A stretch of 64,000 nt of DNA, from positions 124,001-188,000 of the forward strand of contig DATHBD010000032.1 in the NCBI GenBank assembly GCA_035296325.1. Direction: 5' to 3'. Within the stretch, counting starts at the first letter, position 1; each line of letters starts with the position of its first letter. Origin of the DNA: DATHBD01 sp035296325. GTDB lineage: Bacteria > Actinomycetota > Actinomycetes > Mycobacteriales > Micromonosporaceae. Shown piece by piece: positions 42,609-51,388 of the stretch. The notes below the pieces were generated by a model that saw only the letters and a list, made by a program, of their open reading frames with translations, did not search any database and was not told the DNA's origin. Position numbers and translations under genes: made by a program.

Positions 42609-43837
42609 GCCGGGGCGGCCCGCGACGTCGCGTCACGCGGGTCGACCGGGCGCGGCCCCGGGGCTCGGCCCTGACCGCGCCGAACGGACCGCGCCGCCCT
42701 GACCGCGCCGCCCTGTGCGCCCTGAGCAGCCGCGACGGCGCTGTGGAAGGAGACCTCGCTGAGCAGACCCGGCGCGGCCACCATGTCGCCGGCGAGGAAC
42801 ACGTCGTCGCCCCGATCCACGGCGGGGCGGTCGCGCCACGTCTGGCCGGGCAGGTCGAGCGCGCCGGAGCGGCGGTGGGCCACCGCGTCGCGGCGCCAGG
42901 TGACCCGCTCCCGCCACGCCGGTAGGGCCTGGTCGATCAGCGCCTCCAGCCGCGCCACCCCATCGGATCGGGCCTCCCCATCGCGCAGGGGCAGCTGGGC
43001 CTGGATCAGCGACTCACCGGGCGGAGCCAGGCTGCGGTCCGGCACCGAGTACCGCTCCAGCCACCCGGCCGCCTCCAGATCGGACACCACGAACGCATCC
43101 TGCCCGACGCTCCCGCACCGCGAGGTCCACCAGCACGGTCCGGCCGCTGGCCACGACGGGCAGCGTGACATTCAGAAGGCGGGCCGCCGCATCCAACGTC
43201 GTGGCCACGATGACCGGTGGCTGCGGCAGTGCGGTGACCCGGGCGTCGGTGTGGATCTCGACCCCAGCATTCGGGCGTGGCTGGCGAGGCGGTCGATCAG
43301 GCCGTTCCAGCCGCCGATGACGTACCGGGCCGGCGGGCTCGGCGCGAACACGCGGAGCAGCCGCTCCCAGACGAACGCGGCTGCCAACCGACCCGGCTGC
43401 GCGTCGAAGGTGGCCACACCCATCAGGTTCGCGGCCGCCGTCGCCGCCCGCTCGCCGTACGAGGTGCTGACCCAGGTGTGGAAGTCGACGTCGATCGGCG
43501 CTCGGCGGCGCCGGTGCGCCAGTACCCGCAGCAGGACCGCCGGGGGCGTGCGGCGCAACCGGCCGTCCCAGCGGAACCGGAACCCGGCCGCTGCCCGCAG
43601 CGGCACCCCGGCGTGTCGACCGATCAGGTCCCGGTCGGAGAGCCACCGCCACCACGGGCCGTCGGCGTAGAGCACGTGGGGACCGTCGTGGGCGACGTAC
43701 GGCGGCGCGGTGGCGCGGGCCCGGCCGCCGAGGGTGCGGTGCGCTTCGAAGAGCCGCACCTGGGCCCCGGCCTCCGCGCAGGTGATGGCGGCGACCAGGC
43801 CGGCGAACGCGCCGCCGACGACGGTGATCCTCTGCAT
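42605..43837 (-). pseudogene. FAD-dependent amine-oxidase-like gene, two frameshifts
   Basis: The start MQRITVVGGAFAGLVAAITCAEAGAQVRLFEAHRTLGGRA is a clear FAD dinucleotide-binding motif. The frame runs to about 43275 (GGWNGLIDRLASHARM), then homology moves by one base (AGVEIHTDARVTALP, VIVATTLDAAARLL) until about 43105 (VLVDLAVRER), and then returns to the first frame (QDAFVVSDLEAAGWLERYSV ... DDVFLAGDMVAAPGLLSEVS). One deletion and one insertion would explain it. The original protein would be about 400 residues, of the phytoene-desaturase/amine-oxidase superfamily. It is driven by an ECF41-type promoter. Confidence 0.8.
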
Positions 43838-43845
43838 GACCTACT

Positions 43846-43872
43846 GACGAGGTAGGCCAGACTCGTGTGACA
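43846..43872 (-). promoter_or_regulatory. ECF41-type promoter (TGTCACA-N16-CGTC)
   Basis: On the minus strand TGTCACA (43872-43866), 16 bases and CGTC (43849-43846) match exactly the published ECF41 consensus. The start site expected near 43840 is within a few bases of the ATG at 43837, so the oxidoreductase mRNA would be nearly leaderless. The divergent sigma-factor remnant starts at 43872. Confidence 0.75.
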
Positions 43873-44421
43873 TGAACGACGCTGGCCTGGCCGACTGGTA
43901 GCGACACCGCCGCTACCTGTTCGCGGTCGCGTACCGCCTGCTCGGCAGCGCCGCGGGCCCGTCGGCGGGTCCGCGTGCAGGCGCCTCCCCGGGAGCCGGT
44001 CTCCGCCGCCGAACTGGGTCGGGTGACCGCGGCGTTCCTGCGCGCCGCGGTGGACGGAGACGTGGGCGCCCTGGTGGACCTGATCGACCCGGACGTCGTG
44101 CTGCGCTCCGACGGAGGTGGAGTCGTGCCGGCCGCCCGCGTGCCGGTGTACGGCCCGGACCGGGTGGCGACGCTGCTCTCCGGGCTCGGCCGCCACTACG
44201 CCGGGGCGCAGGCGCGACCTGTGCGGCTGGCCGCCGGCCCGGGCTTCGTGCTGCGCCGGAACGGGGCGGTCCTCGGCGTGGTCGGCATGGAGTTCGCCGG
44301 CGGTCGGGTCGCGGAAGTCAACCTGGTGGTGAGCCCGGAGAAGCTGCGCCGGTTCGCCGATGTCGACGGGGACTACGGTGGGCCGCATGGAGGTGACCGT
44401 GCGGCGGGCCCGCACCGCTGA
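43872..44421 (+). pseudogene. ECF41-type sigma factor remnant
   Basis: ATG 43872 opens MNDAGLADW, then TAG (43899-43901), then RHRRYLFAVAYRLLGS, which is the sigma region 2 start of ECF sigma factors. The expected Trp-Gln at the stop is Trp-TAG. Sequence then breaks, and a second reading frame from about 43970 has PREPVSAAELGRVTAAFL, DLIDPDVVLRSDGGG, and a SnoaL/NTF2-like tail ending EKLRRFADV. That tail is the ECF41 C-terminal domain. About 150 residues, the rest of region 2 and region 4, are missing. So the gene has an amber codon, a large deletion and a frame change, and cannot encode a sigma factor. Confidence 0.8.
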
Positions 44422-44893
44422 CGTCCGGGGCATCCGGGCGCTGGTGGACGCGTACGCGGCCGCTTCCCAACTGCTCGCAAAGCCGACCGTGGCGCTGTAT
44501 GAGGACGTGCAGGAGTTCTGGGTGGCCGAGCGCGCCTCCGACGGCGCCGTGGTCGGCTGCGGCGCACTGCACGTCATGTGGGAGGACCTCGCCGAGGTTC
44601 GGACGGTCGCCGTGGACGAGGGGTGCCGGGGTCAGAAGATCGGGTACCGGATCGTGGCGGAACTGCTGGCCACGGCGCGGGCCCTGGGGATCGCCCGGGT
44701 GTTCGTGCTGACCTTCGAGACGGCGTTCTTCGGCTCGTTCGGGTTCCAGCCGATCGATGGCACGCCGGTGCCCCCACAGGTCTTCGAGGAGCTGCTGCGC
44801 TCATATGACGAGGGCGTCGCCGAGTTCCTGAACCTGGAGCGGGTCAAGCCGAACACCCTCGGCAACACCCGGATGCTGCTCCGGCTGGACTGA
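44387..44893 (+). CDS. argA: Amino-acid N-acetyltransferase (ArgA-type GNAT)
   Basis: 168 residues. Close in pattern to mycobacterial Rv2747: VRRARTADVRGIRALVDAYA, LYEDVQEFWVAE, VVGCGALHVMWEDLAEVRTVAVD, VFVLTFETAFFGSFGF, SYDEGVAEFLNLERVKPNTLGN and RMLLRLD. It acetylates glutamate (and perhaps Gln) at the first step of arginine synthesis. Its ATG overlaps the tail of the sigma-factor remnant by 35 bases. Where the usual acetyl-CoA loop reads GHGIG, here it is CRGQKIGYRI. Confidence 0.87.
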   Translation: MEVTVRRARTADVRGIRALVDAYAAASQLLAKPTVALYEDVQEFWVAERASDGAVVGCGALHVMWEDLAEVRTVAVDEGCRGQKIGYRIVAELLATARALGIARVFVLTFETAFFGSFGFQPIDGTPVPPQVFEELLRSYDEGVAEFLNLERVKPNTLGNTRMLLRLD

Positions 44894-44964
44894 CCGGCCG
44901 GCCGGCGGGTCCGGCACGGCGCGGGCGCGGCATGACCCGGGCGCGGCATGGCTAGGGTGGGGCG

Positions 44965-45906
44965 ATGACCCGGGTGGCGGCAATCGACTGTGGAACCAAC
45001 TCGATCCGGCTGTTGGTGGCCGACCTCTCCGGTGCCGGCGACGACCCGGCCGCCACCCTCACCGACGTGGTGCGCCGGATGGAGATCGTGCGCCTCGGGG
45101 AGGGCGTGGATCGCACCGGGCAGCTGACCGCGGCGGCGATCGAGCGGACCCGGGTGGCGTTGCGCGGGTACGCCGAGGAGATCCGCTCCCTCGGCGCCGA
45201 CCGGGTCCGGATGGTGGCCACCAGCGCCAGTCGGGACGCCGCGAACGCCGCCGACTTCACCGCGATGGTGGCGGCCACGCTCGGTGCGCTGCCGGAGGTG
45301 GTCACCGGTGACGAGGAGGCGCGGCTGTCCTTCGCCGGCGCGGTGCGCGGGCTGCCCTCCGACGCGGCGGCGCCGTACCTCGTGGTGGACATCGGCGGCG
45401 GCTCCACCGAGTTCGTGGTCGGGTCGTCCACTGTGGACGCCGCGATCAGCATGGATATCGGGTGTGTCCGGATGACCGAGCGGCACCTGCGCGGGGACCC
45501 GCCCGGCCGGGACGAGATCGCGGCGGCGGAGGCGGACATCACCGCCGCCGTGGACGCCGCGCTGGCGGCCGTCCCCGGGCGCGATGCGGGCACGTTGATC
45601 GGGCTGGCCGGGTCGGTGACCACGGTGGCCGCGCTCGCGCTCGGCCTCACGTCGTACTCCCCGGAGCGGATCCATCACGCGCGGGTGACCGTCGCCGACG
45701 TGGCCAAGGTCACTGCCGACCTGCTCGGCGCCACCCGGACCCAGCGACTGGCCAGCCCGATCATGCACCCGGGCCGGGCGGACGTGATCGGTGCCGGTGC
45801 GCTGATCCTGCGCGTGGTGATGGAGCGCTGCGGCGCGGACTCGGTGGTGGCCAGCGAGCACGACATTCTCGACGGCATCGCGTGGAGTATGGCCGGGCGT
45901 TTGTAG
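44965..45906 (+). CDS. ppx: Ppx/GppA exopolyphosphatase family protein
   Basis: 313 residues. Actin-like ATPase fold: VAAIDCGTNSIRLLVAD at the first phosphate loop, VRMVATSASRDAANAADF, YLVVDIGGGSTEFVVG at the second phosphate loop and GLAGSVTTVAALALGL at the third. Hydrolyses polyphosphate or pppGpp. The short form lacks the C-terminal HD-like domain of GppA. It is the third member of the usual ftsB-DUF501-ppx run. Confidence 0.94.
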   Translation: MTRVAAIDCGTNSIRLLVADLSGAGDDPAATLTDVVRRMEIVRLGEGVDRTGQLTAAAIERTRVALRGYAEEIRSLGADRVRMVATSASRDAANAADFTAMVAATLGALPEVVTGDEEARLSFAGAVRGLPSDAAAPYLVVDIGGGSTEFVVGSSTVDAAISMDIGCVRMTERHLRGDPPGRDEIAAAEADITAAVDAALAAVPGRDAGTLIGLAGSVTTVAALALGLTSYSPERIHHARVTVADVAKVTADLLGATRTQRLASPIMHPGRADVIGAGALILRVVMERCGADSVVASEHDILDGIAWSMAGRL

Positions 45907-46014
45907 CCCGCTCCGGTGTCGCACCGCACCGCCATGATCGCGATGCATGGGAACCTCCGGGGTACGGGCTAGGGTGATCGTGCTGCGTGGGTTCACCGTC
46001 CCGGAAGGAAAGCC

Positions 46015-46875
46015 ATGGCTGATGAAATCCCGCCGCGCCCGAGCGGAGATCCGTGGGACGCCCCCCGGCCCGCCGCGCCGCCGCCAGCGACAGCAGCGGG
46101 CGCCGGCTCCGCGCCGGCGTCACCACCGCCGGTCTGGCCCCCACCGCCGCCGGCAAGCGGTGCCGGCACCGACGCCGAGCCGGTGACGCGGTCCGAGCCG
46201 GCGAGTCCGTCCGAGCCGGTGACGCAGTCCGGCCCGGCCCAGGAGTCCGGGCCGGCCCAGCAGTCGGGCCCGGCCCAGGAGTCCGAGCCGGTGACGCGGT
46301 CGGAGCCCTCGCTCGCGGACGAGCCGCCGGCCACCGACCAGCCCGCCGGTGCGTCCGCCGATGCCGCTGACGTCGGCGTCGCCGATCCGGGTCCGCCCGG
46401 AGACACGGCGCAGCGTCCCGGCGAGGGTCAAGCCGCGGTCACCGAAGGCGAGCGACCCGCCGAGGCCACCGCCGCGGCGGCGTCGGACGCGGCGGCATCG
46501 GCCGCCCCGGCGAAGGGCCGGCGCAACGCCATCCTTCTCGCCGTGGCCGCGCTCGCCCTGCTGCTGGTGCTCGGCAGCGTGGTCGCCGTACTGCTCCTCC
46601 GGTCGACGAACTCGGCCAGCGGCGTCAACGTCGGCGCGTGCCTCACCGGCGACAGCATCGACCGGACGACAGCCGATGACCAGGACGTCAACCTGGAGTC
46701 CGTGAGCTGCACCGATGGTGATGCGAAGTACAAGGTGGTGGGCCGCGTGGAAGGCAAGAAGCAGACCGAGGCGACCGACGAGGTGTGCAACGCCTTCCCC
46801 GACGCCGAGTTCCTCTACTGGGAAGGCCACAAGGGCAAGACGGGGTTCGTGCTCTGCCTGGCCCCCAACGCCTGA
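46015..46875 (+). CDS. LppU/SCO3897-like membrane-anchored protein
   Basis: 286 residues. The first 165 are Pro/Ser/Glu/Gln-rich, with repeated EPVTQSGPAQESGPAQ-like units coded by an 18-base tandem repeat (about 46180-46310). One membrane helix at about 170-195 (AILLAVAALALLLVLGSVVAV) follows, and a 85-residue C-terminal domain with three or four Cys (VGACLTGDS, VSCTDGDAKYKVVG, DEVCNAFP, FVLCLAP). This C-terminal pattern is that of the LppU/SCO3897 group of envelope proteins, function unknown. ATG 46015 has AGGAA nearby upstream. Confidence 0.82.
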   Translation: MADEIPPRPSGDPWDAPRPAAPPPATAAGAGSAPASPPPVWPPPPPASGAGTDAEPVTRSEPASPSEPVTQSGPAQESGPAQQSGPAQESEPVTRSEPSLADEPPATDQPAGASADAADVGVADPGPPGDTAQRPGEGQAAVTEGERPAEATAAAASDAAASAAPAKGRRNAILLAVAALALLLVLGSVVAVLLLRSTNSASGVNVGACLTGDSIDRTTADDQDVNLESVSCTDGDAKYKVVGRVEGKKQTEATDEVCNAFPDAEFLYWEGHKGKTGFVLCLAPNA

Positions 46876-46891
46876 CCGGGTACGCCTCGGC

Positions 46892-47695
46892 ATGGGCTCA
46901 CCGCATCCGCCGCGGTCGGAACCGGCCGCGACGACTCCGGACGGCGTCACCGGGCGCGCGGCCGCCGCGGGCGACCTGGCCGACCTCGACCGTGCCGTGT
47001 CGCACTGCCGGGCCTGCCCCCGGCTGGTGGCGTGGCGCGAAGAGGTCGCGGTGACCCGACGGGCGGCGTTCCGGGACGAGCCGTACTGGGGTCGCCCGGT
47101 GCCGGGGATGGGGCCGCCCGACGCCAGCATCGGCATCCTGGGGCTGGCCCCGGCGGCACATGGCGGCAACCGGACCGGTCGGATCTTCACCGGCGACCGC
47201 TCCGGCGACGTGCTCTTCGCGGCGCTGCACCGCGCCGGACTGGCCAACCAGCCGACCAGCGTGCACCGGGGCGACGGGCTGGCGGTGCATGGCATCCGGA
47301 TCTTCGCCGCGGTCCGCTGCGCCCCGCCCGGCAACCAGCCCACCCCGGTCGAGCGCGACACCTGCGCCCCGTGGCTGCACCGTGAGCTCGAGCTGATCCG
47401 GCCCACCCTGCGCGTCGTCGTGGCGCTCGGCGGCTTCGCATGGGCGGCGTTCTGGCCGGCCCTACGAGCGGTGTACGGGGTGGCGCCGGCGCGCCGGCCG
47501 ACGTTCGGGCACGGTGCCGAGTACGCCGCCGGACCGGGCGCGCCGGTGTTGCTGGGCAGCTACCACGTGAGCCAGCAGAACACGTTCACCGGTCGGCTCA
47601 CCCCGGCCATGCTCGATGCCGTCCTGACCCGGGCCCGTGAACTGGGCGGTGTGGGCGCACCGCCGGCTGACCGGCCTCCGGGCGGCGGTGACTAG
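46892..47695 (+). CDS. udgB: Uracil-DNA glycosylase, family 5 (UdgB)
   Basis: 267 residues. Removes uracil, hypoxanthine and related bases. CRAC (Cys39, Cys42) with later Cys (AVRCAPP, DTCAPW) coordinate the 4Fe-4S cluster; motif A is GLAPAAHGGNRTGR (84-97), without the Asp of other families as expected for UdgB; motif B is SYHVSQQNTFTGRL near the end. Only 16 bases separate it from the LppU-like gene. It overlaps no other gene. Confidence 0.94.
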   Translation: MGSPHPPRSEPAATTPDGVTGRAAAAGDLADLDRAVSHCRACPRLVAWREEVAVTRRAAFRDEPYWGRPVPGMGPPDASIGILGLAPAAHGGNRTGRIFTGDRSGDVLFAALHRAGLANQPTSVHRGDGLAVHGIRIFAAVRCAPPGNQPTPVERDTCAPWLHRELELIRPTLRVVVALGGFAWAAFWPALRAVYGVAPARRPTFGHGAEYAAGPGAPVLLGSYHVSQQNTFTGRLTPAMLDAVLTRARELGGVGAPPADRPPGGGD

Positions 47696-47705
47696 GCTCT
47701 ACCCC

Positions 47706-48440
47706 GTGGACCGCATGCTTCGCCGGTGGGCGCCGGTGGTCGGCGTCGGCTTGCTGCTGGCGGCCGCCTGGGTGGCGGCTGCGCTGTCCTCCCCCCAGGT
47801 CACCCACCTGTCGGTGCCCACGGTGGAGAGCCGGCCGCCGCTCACGGCGGGCCCCGCGCCGGTCAGCCCCCGTCCACTCCCGGAGAACGACGAGGCGACA
47901 AGTGTCGCCGTGCCCGGCTGGCTGACCACGCTCGGCGCCGTGCTCTGTGGGACGGTCGCGGTCGGCGTGCTCGGCGCGCTCGGCTGGTACCTGATCCGGG
48001 ACCGGATCGGCCTGCGCAAGGCGCCGCTGCTGACGGAGGGCATCGGGCAGTCGTCGACCCGCACCGATGTGGTCGCCGCCGTCGACGCGGGCCTCAGCGA
48101 GCTCACCCAGGCCGATGCGGATCCACGCCGGGCGATCATCGCCTGCTGGGTGCGCCTGGAGCAGGTGGCGGCCACCGCCGGCACACCGCGCCGGGTCAGC
48201 GACAGCCCGACCGACCTGGTGGTACGGCTGCTCAACACCCGGCGGGTGAGCGCCGGCGTGCTGGACGGCTTCGCCGCCGTGTACCGGGAGGCGCGGTACA
48301 CCACGCACCCGATGGACGAGGCGATGCGCCGGTCCGCACTGGCCGCGCTGCAGCAGTTGCGTGCCGAGCTGACGCCGGGGTCCGAGCTCACGCCAGGGTC
48401 CGAGCGCGCAGCCGTGCCGACGCCCGGTGGGCGCCGATGA
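47706..48440 (+). CDS. DUF4129 membrane protein
   Basis: 244 residues. Two membrane helices (VGVGLLLAAAWVAAALSS and LGAVLCGTVAVGVLGALGWYL) and a C-terminal DUF4129 domain: DPRRAIIACWVRLEQVAATAG, SPTDLVVRLL, FAAVYREARYTTHPM. DUF4129 proteins accompany MoxR and DUF58 genes, as here. GTG 47706 is preferred (PVDRMLRRW); ATG 47715 is possible. A tandem hint is the doubled ELTPGS near the end. It overlaps the next gene (ATGA at 48437-48440). Confidence 0.87.
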   Translation: MDRMLRRWAPVVGVGLLLAAAWVAAALSSPQVTHLSVPTVESRPPLTAGPAPVSPRPLPENDEATSVAVPGWLTTLGAVLCGTVAVGVLGALGWYLIRDRIGLRKAPLLTEGIGQSSTRTDVVAAVDAGLSELTQADADPRRAIIACWVRLEQVAATAGTPRRVSDSPTDLVVRLLNTRRVSAGVLDGFAAVYREARYTTHPMDEAMRRSALAALQQLRAELTPGSELTPGSERAAVPTPGGRR

Positions 48441-49057
48441 GCCGGCGCAGCGACGTGGTCGGCCTGGACGACCTCTTCGGCGAGACGGAGCCCGCGGCGA
48501 GCGAGCCGTCACGCCGGCGGATCGGGCGGCGTTGGCTGCTCGGGCGGGCCTTCTTCGCAGTGACCCTGGGTACCGTCATCTACGGCTTCCTATGGATCGT
48601 GCGGGTGTCCGTTCCGTACCCGCTCATCGTCGGCACGATCTTCGTGATCACCGTCCTGCGGGCCGCGCTGCTCCACATCAACGTCCGCCCGCTGCCCGCC
48701 GAGTTGACCGGTCGCGGCCTGGCGTCACCGGCCGACCCTGTGGTGGCGACCGAGGTCGACGCCGAGGAGGCGCGTACGCCGGACGGTCTGCAGGTCGCCG
48801 TGGGCCGGTGGGAGAGCAGGCTGAACCATCCGGCGCGGGACGCCGACCGGCTGACCCGGGTGGTGCAGCCGAGGCTGCGCGAGCTGGTCGATGAGCGGCT
48901 GCGCCTGCGCCACGGCTACACCCTCGCCAGCGACCCGGAGCGGGCCCGTCGCCGGCTCGGTGAGTCGACATGGAAGATGATCCATGAACCGCCGCCCCGG
49001 GGCGGCTTCCCGCCACGCGACCTGGCAGCCCTGGTGGACCAGATGGAGGCATTGTGA
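48437..49057 (+). CDS. Membrane protein of the MoxR/DUF58 operon
   Basis: 206 residues. A short acidic head (DVVGLDDLFGETEPAASEP), two close hydrophobic helices (FFAVTLGTVIYGFLWIV and LIVGTIFVITVLRAALL) and a long charged C-terminal helical part (WESRLNHPARDADRLTRVVQ, RLRELVDERLRLRHGYTLA). Not recognised as a named domain. Overlaps on both sides by four bases place it between DUF4129 and MoxR, so a part in the same envelope complex is likely. Confidence 0.8.
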   Translation: MSRRSDVVGLDDLFGETEPAASEPSRRRIGRRWLLGRAFFAVTLGTVIYGFLWIVRVSVPYPLIVGTIFVITVLRAALLHINVRPLPAELTGRGLASPADPVVATEVDAEEARTPDGLQVAVGRWESRLNHPARDADRLTRVVQPRLRELVDERLRLRHGYTLASDPERARRRLGESTWKMIHEPPPRGGFPPRDLAALVDQMEAL

Positions 49058-50058
49058 CCCAGCCCGTGGTGGCGCTCCCACTCCCCGAGGTCGGCCGCCT
49101 GGCGAGCCATGTCCTGGACGCGGTCAACACCGTCGTGGTGGGCAAGCGCGAGGCGCTCGAACTCGTCCTCGCCGGCATCCTCGCCGGCGGGCACGTGCTG
49201 CTCGAAGACCTGCCCGGGCTCGGGAAGACGCTCACCGCCCGCTCGTTCGCGCAGGTGCTCGGGATGGGGTTCCGTCGGCTGCAGTTCACCCCGGACCTGC
49301 TGCCCGCCGACGTCACCGGCTCCTTCCTGTACGACCAGCGCACCCACGACTTCACCTTCCGGGCCGGCCCGATCTTCACCAATCTGCTGCTGGCCGACGA
49401 GATCAACCGGACCCCGCCGAAGACCCAGGCCGCGCTGCTGGAGGCGATGCAGGAGCGACAGGTCTCCGTGGAGGGCGCCACCTACCGCCTCGAGGAGCCG
49501 TTCCACGTGCTGGCCACGGCGAACCCGATCGAGTACGAGGGGACGTACCCCCTGCCGGAGGCGCAGCTCGACCGCTTCCTGCTCCGGGTGTCGTTCGGCT
49601 ATCCGGGCGCCGACGACGAGTGGGAGGTGCTGCGTCGCCGGATGAGCCGCCGGCGGGAGGAGTCCGTGCTGGAGCCGATCGTGGACGCCGGCACGCTGCG
49701 CGCCATGCAGGCGGGGTTGGAGAACGTCACGGTCGAGGACTCGATCGGCCGGTACATCGTGTCCCTGGCCGGCGCCACCCGGGAGCACCCGCAGGTCCTG
49801 GTCGGCGCCTCGCCCCGCGGGTCGCTGGCGTTGCTGCTGCTGGCCAGGGCGAGCGCCGCGCTCGGTGGACGGGACTATGTGATCCCGGAGGACGTCAAGG
49901 CGGTCGCCGTGCCGGCGTTGGCGCACCGGATCACGCTGCGCCCGGAGATGTGGCTGCGCCATATCGACCCGTCCGCGGTCATCCTCGACGTGCTGGAACG
50001 CACCCCGGCCCCGGTCAGCGGCGCGCTGCCCAGCTATGCCGGCCGCATCGGTGGCTGA
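49054..50058 (+). CDS. MoxR-type AAA+ ATPase
   Basis: 334 residues. VVVGKREALELVLAGILAGGHVLLEDLPGLGKTLTARSFA gives Walker A near residue 56; NLLLADEINRTPPKTQAALLEAMQERQVSVEG gives Walker B and sensor 1; and LATANPIEYEGTYPLPEAQLDRFLLRV completes the MoxR signature. GTG start overlaps the upstream gene. It probably remodels a metal- or VWA-domain partner, here the DUF58 protein encoded next. Confidence 0.95.
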   Translation: MTQPVVALPLPEVGRLASHVLDAVNTVVVGKREALELVLAGILAGGHVLLEDLPGLGKTLTARSFAQVLGMGFRRLQFTPDLLPADVTGSFLYDQRTHDFTFRAGPIFTNLLLADEINRTPPKTQAALLEAMQERQVSVEGATYRLEEPFHVLATANPIEYEGTYPLPEAQLDRFLLRVSFGYPGADDEWEVLRRRMSRRREESVLEPIVDAGTLRAMQAGLENVTVEDSIGRYIVSLAGATREHPQVLVGASPRGSLALLLLARASAALGGRDYVIPEDVKAVAVPALAHRITLRPEMWLRHIDPSAVILDVLERTPAPVSGALPSYAGRIGG

Positions 50059-51388
50059 CCCGGCGGCAGGGTCGGGCTGGGTCGCGACCCGGGCGTTCGG
50101 TCGTGCGGTGGTGGTGTGCGGCACCCTCGCGCTGATCGCCGTCCTCACCGGCCGGTTCGACCTCGTGCTGCTGGCCACCCCGTTCGCGCTGGGCACCGCC
50201 GTATCGCTGGCCCGCCGACCCTCGGCGCTGCCGGTGGTCCGGCTCTGGGCCGCCGAGGAGTCGGCCGCCGAGGGCGCCGGCGTGGTGGGCGCCCTGTCCA
50301 TCGGCAACGCCGACGAAGTGCGCTACGACGTGGTGGTGGCTCGGCTGCGGCCCAACCCCTGGCTGCGGCTGCGCGACACCGACCGGCCGCATGCGGCGAC
50401 GGTCCGTCCCGGCCGGGCCGCCGACCTGCCGCTGCACGGGCGGGCGCTGCGGTGGGGGCGGCATCCGGTGGGCCCGGCCGTGGTGCACGGAGTGGCCAGC
50501 GACGGTCTGCTGGTCACCGCGCCGCTGGTGGCCTCCGGCGTACCGGTGAAGGTCTATCCGGTGACCGAACCCTTCGACGCGCCGGAGGCGATGCCCCGGG
50601 CCGCCGGGCTGATCGGCGTGCACCGCTCCCGCCGCCCCGGCGAGGGTGGCGAACTGGCCGGGGTGCGCGTGTTCAGCCCGGGCGACCGGCTGCGGCGCAT
50701 CGACTGGCGGATCTCACTGCGGACCCAGCAGCTCCACGTGGCGTCCACCCTCTCCGACCGGGACGCGGAGGTGGTGCTGCTGCTCGACGTGCTGCACGAG
50801 GCGGGGCGCTCCGGAGGGGTGGACGGCACGCCGTCCGTGCTCGACACGACGGTACGGGCGGCGGCCGGCATCGCCGAGCACTACCTCAAGCGCGGCGACC
50901 GGGTGTCGATGGTGGAGTACAGCGCCGCGCCGCGCCGGGTGCGCGCCGGCAGCGGCCGTCGGCACTACCTCACCATCCTGGAATGGCTGCTCGACGTGGC
51001 ACCCGGAGCGTCGTTCGCCGAGCCCGGGTCCGGCGCCTTCGGCCCGCACCTGCTTTCACCGAACGCGCTGGTCATCGTGCTGACCCCGCTCCTTGACACC
51101 CGATCGGCAGGAATGCTCGCGCAGATCGCGCGGTCCGGTCGGTTCGTCGTGGCGGTGGACACGCTCACCGGCGTGTCGGATGGGGCCGACCCGTCGGCGG
51201 CGGCCGATGAGGGGAGCCGGTGGCTTCCGTTGGCTCGGCGGTTGTGGCTGCTGGAACGCGACAATCTGGTGGGCGAGCTGCGCGAGCACGGCGTTCCCGT
51301 GGTCGCCTGGGCCGGCGCCGGCAGCCTCGACCTGGTGCTGCGCGACGTCGCCCGGATGGCGGCCGGTCCGAAGGGCGCGTTGCGATGA
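50051..51388 (+). CDS. DUF58 (VWA-like) protein
   Basis: 445 residues. Two N-terminal membrane helices (VVVCGTLALIAVLTGRF, LVLLATPFALGTAVSLA), then the DUF58 core ELAGVRVFSPGDRLRRIDWRIS and a VWA-like fold with VVLLLDVLHEAGR (MIDAS-like DxxxS is incomplete) and YLKRGDRVSMVEYS. GTG 50051 gives an eight-base overlap with moxR; ATG 50036 is an alternative. It is the expected MoxR partner. Confidence 0.92.
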   Translation: MADPAAGSGWVATRAFGRAVVVCGTLALIAVLTGRFDLVLLATPFALGTAVSLARRPSALPVVRLWAAEESAAEGAGVVGALSIGNADEVRYDVVVARLRPNPWLRLRDTDRPHAATVRPGRAADLPLHGRALRWGRHPVGPAVVHGVASDGLLVTAPLVASGVPVKVYPVTEPFDAPEAMPRAAGLIGVHRSRRPGEGGELAGVRVFSPGDRLRRIDWRISLRTQQLHVASTLSDRDAEVVLLLDVLHEAGRSGGVDGTPSVLDTTVRAAAGIAEHYLKRGDRVSMVEYSAAPRRVRAGSGRRHYLTILEWLLDVAPGASFAEPGSGAFGPHLLSPNALVIVLTPLLDTRSAGMLAQIARSGRFVVAVDTLTGVSDGADPSAAADEGSRWLPLARRLWLLERDNLVGELREHGVPVVAWAGAGSLDLVLRDVARMAAGPKGALR

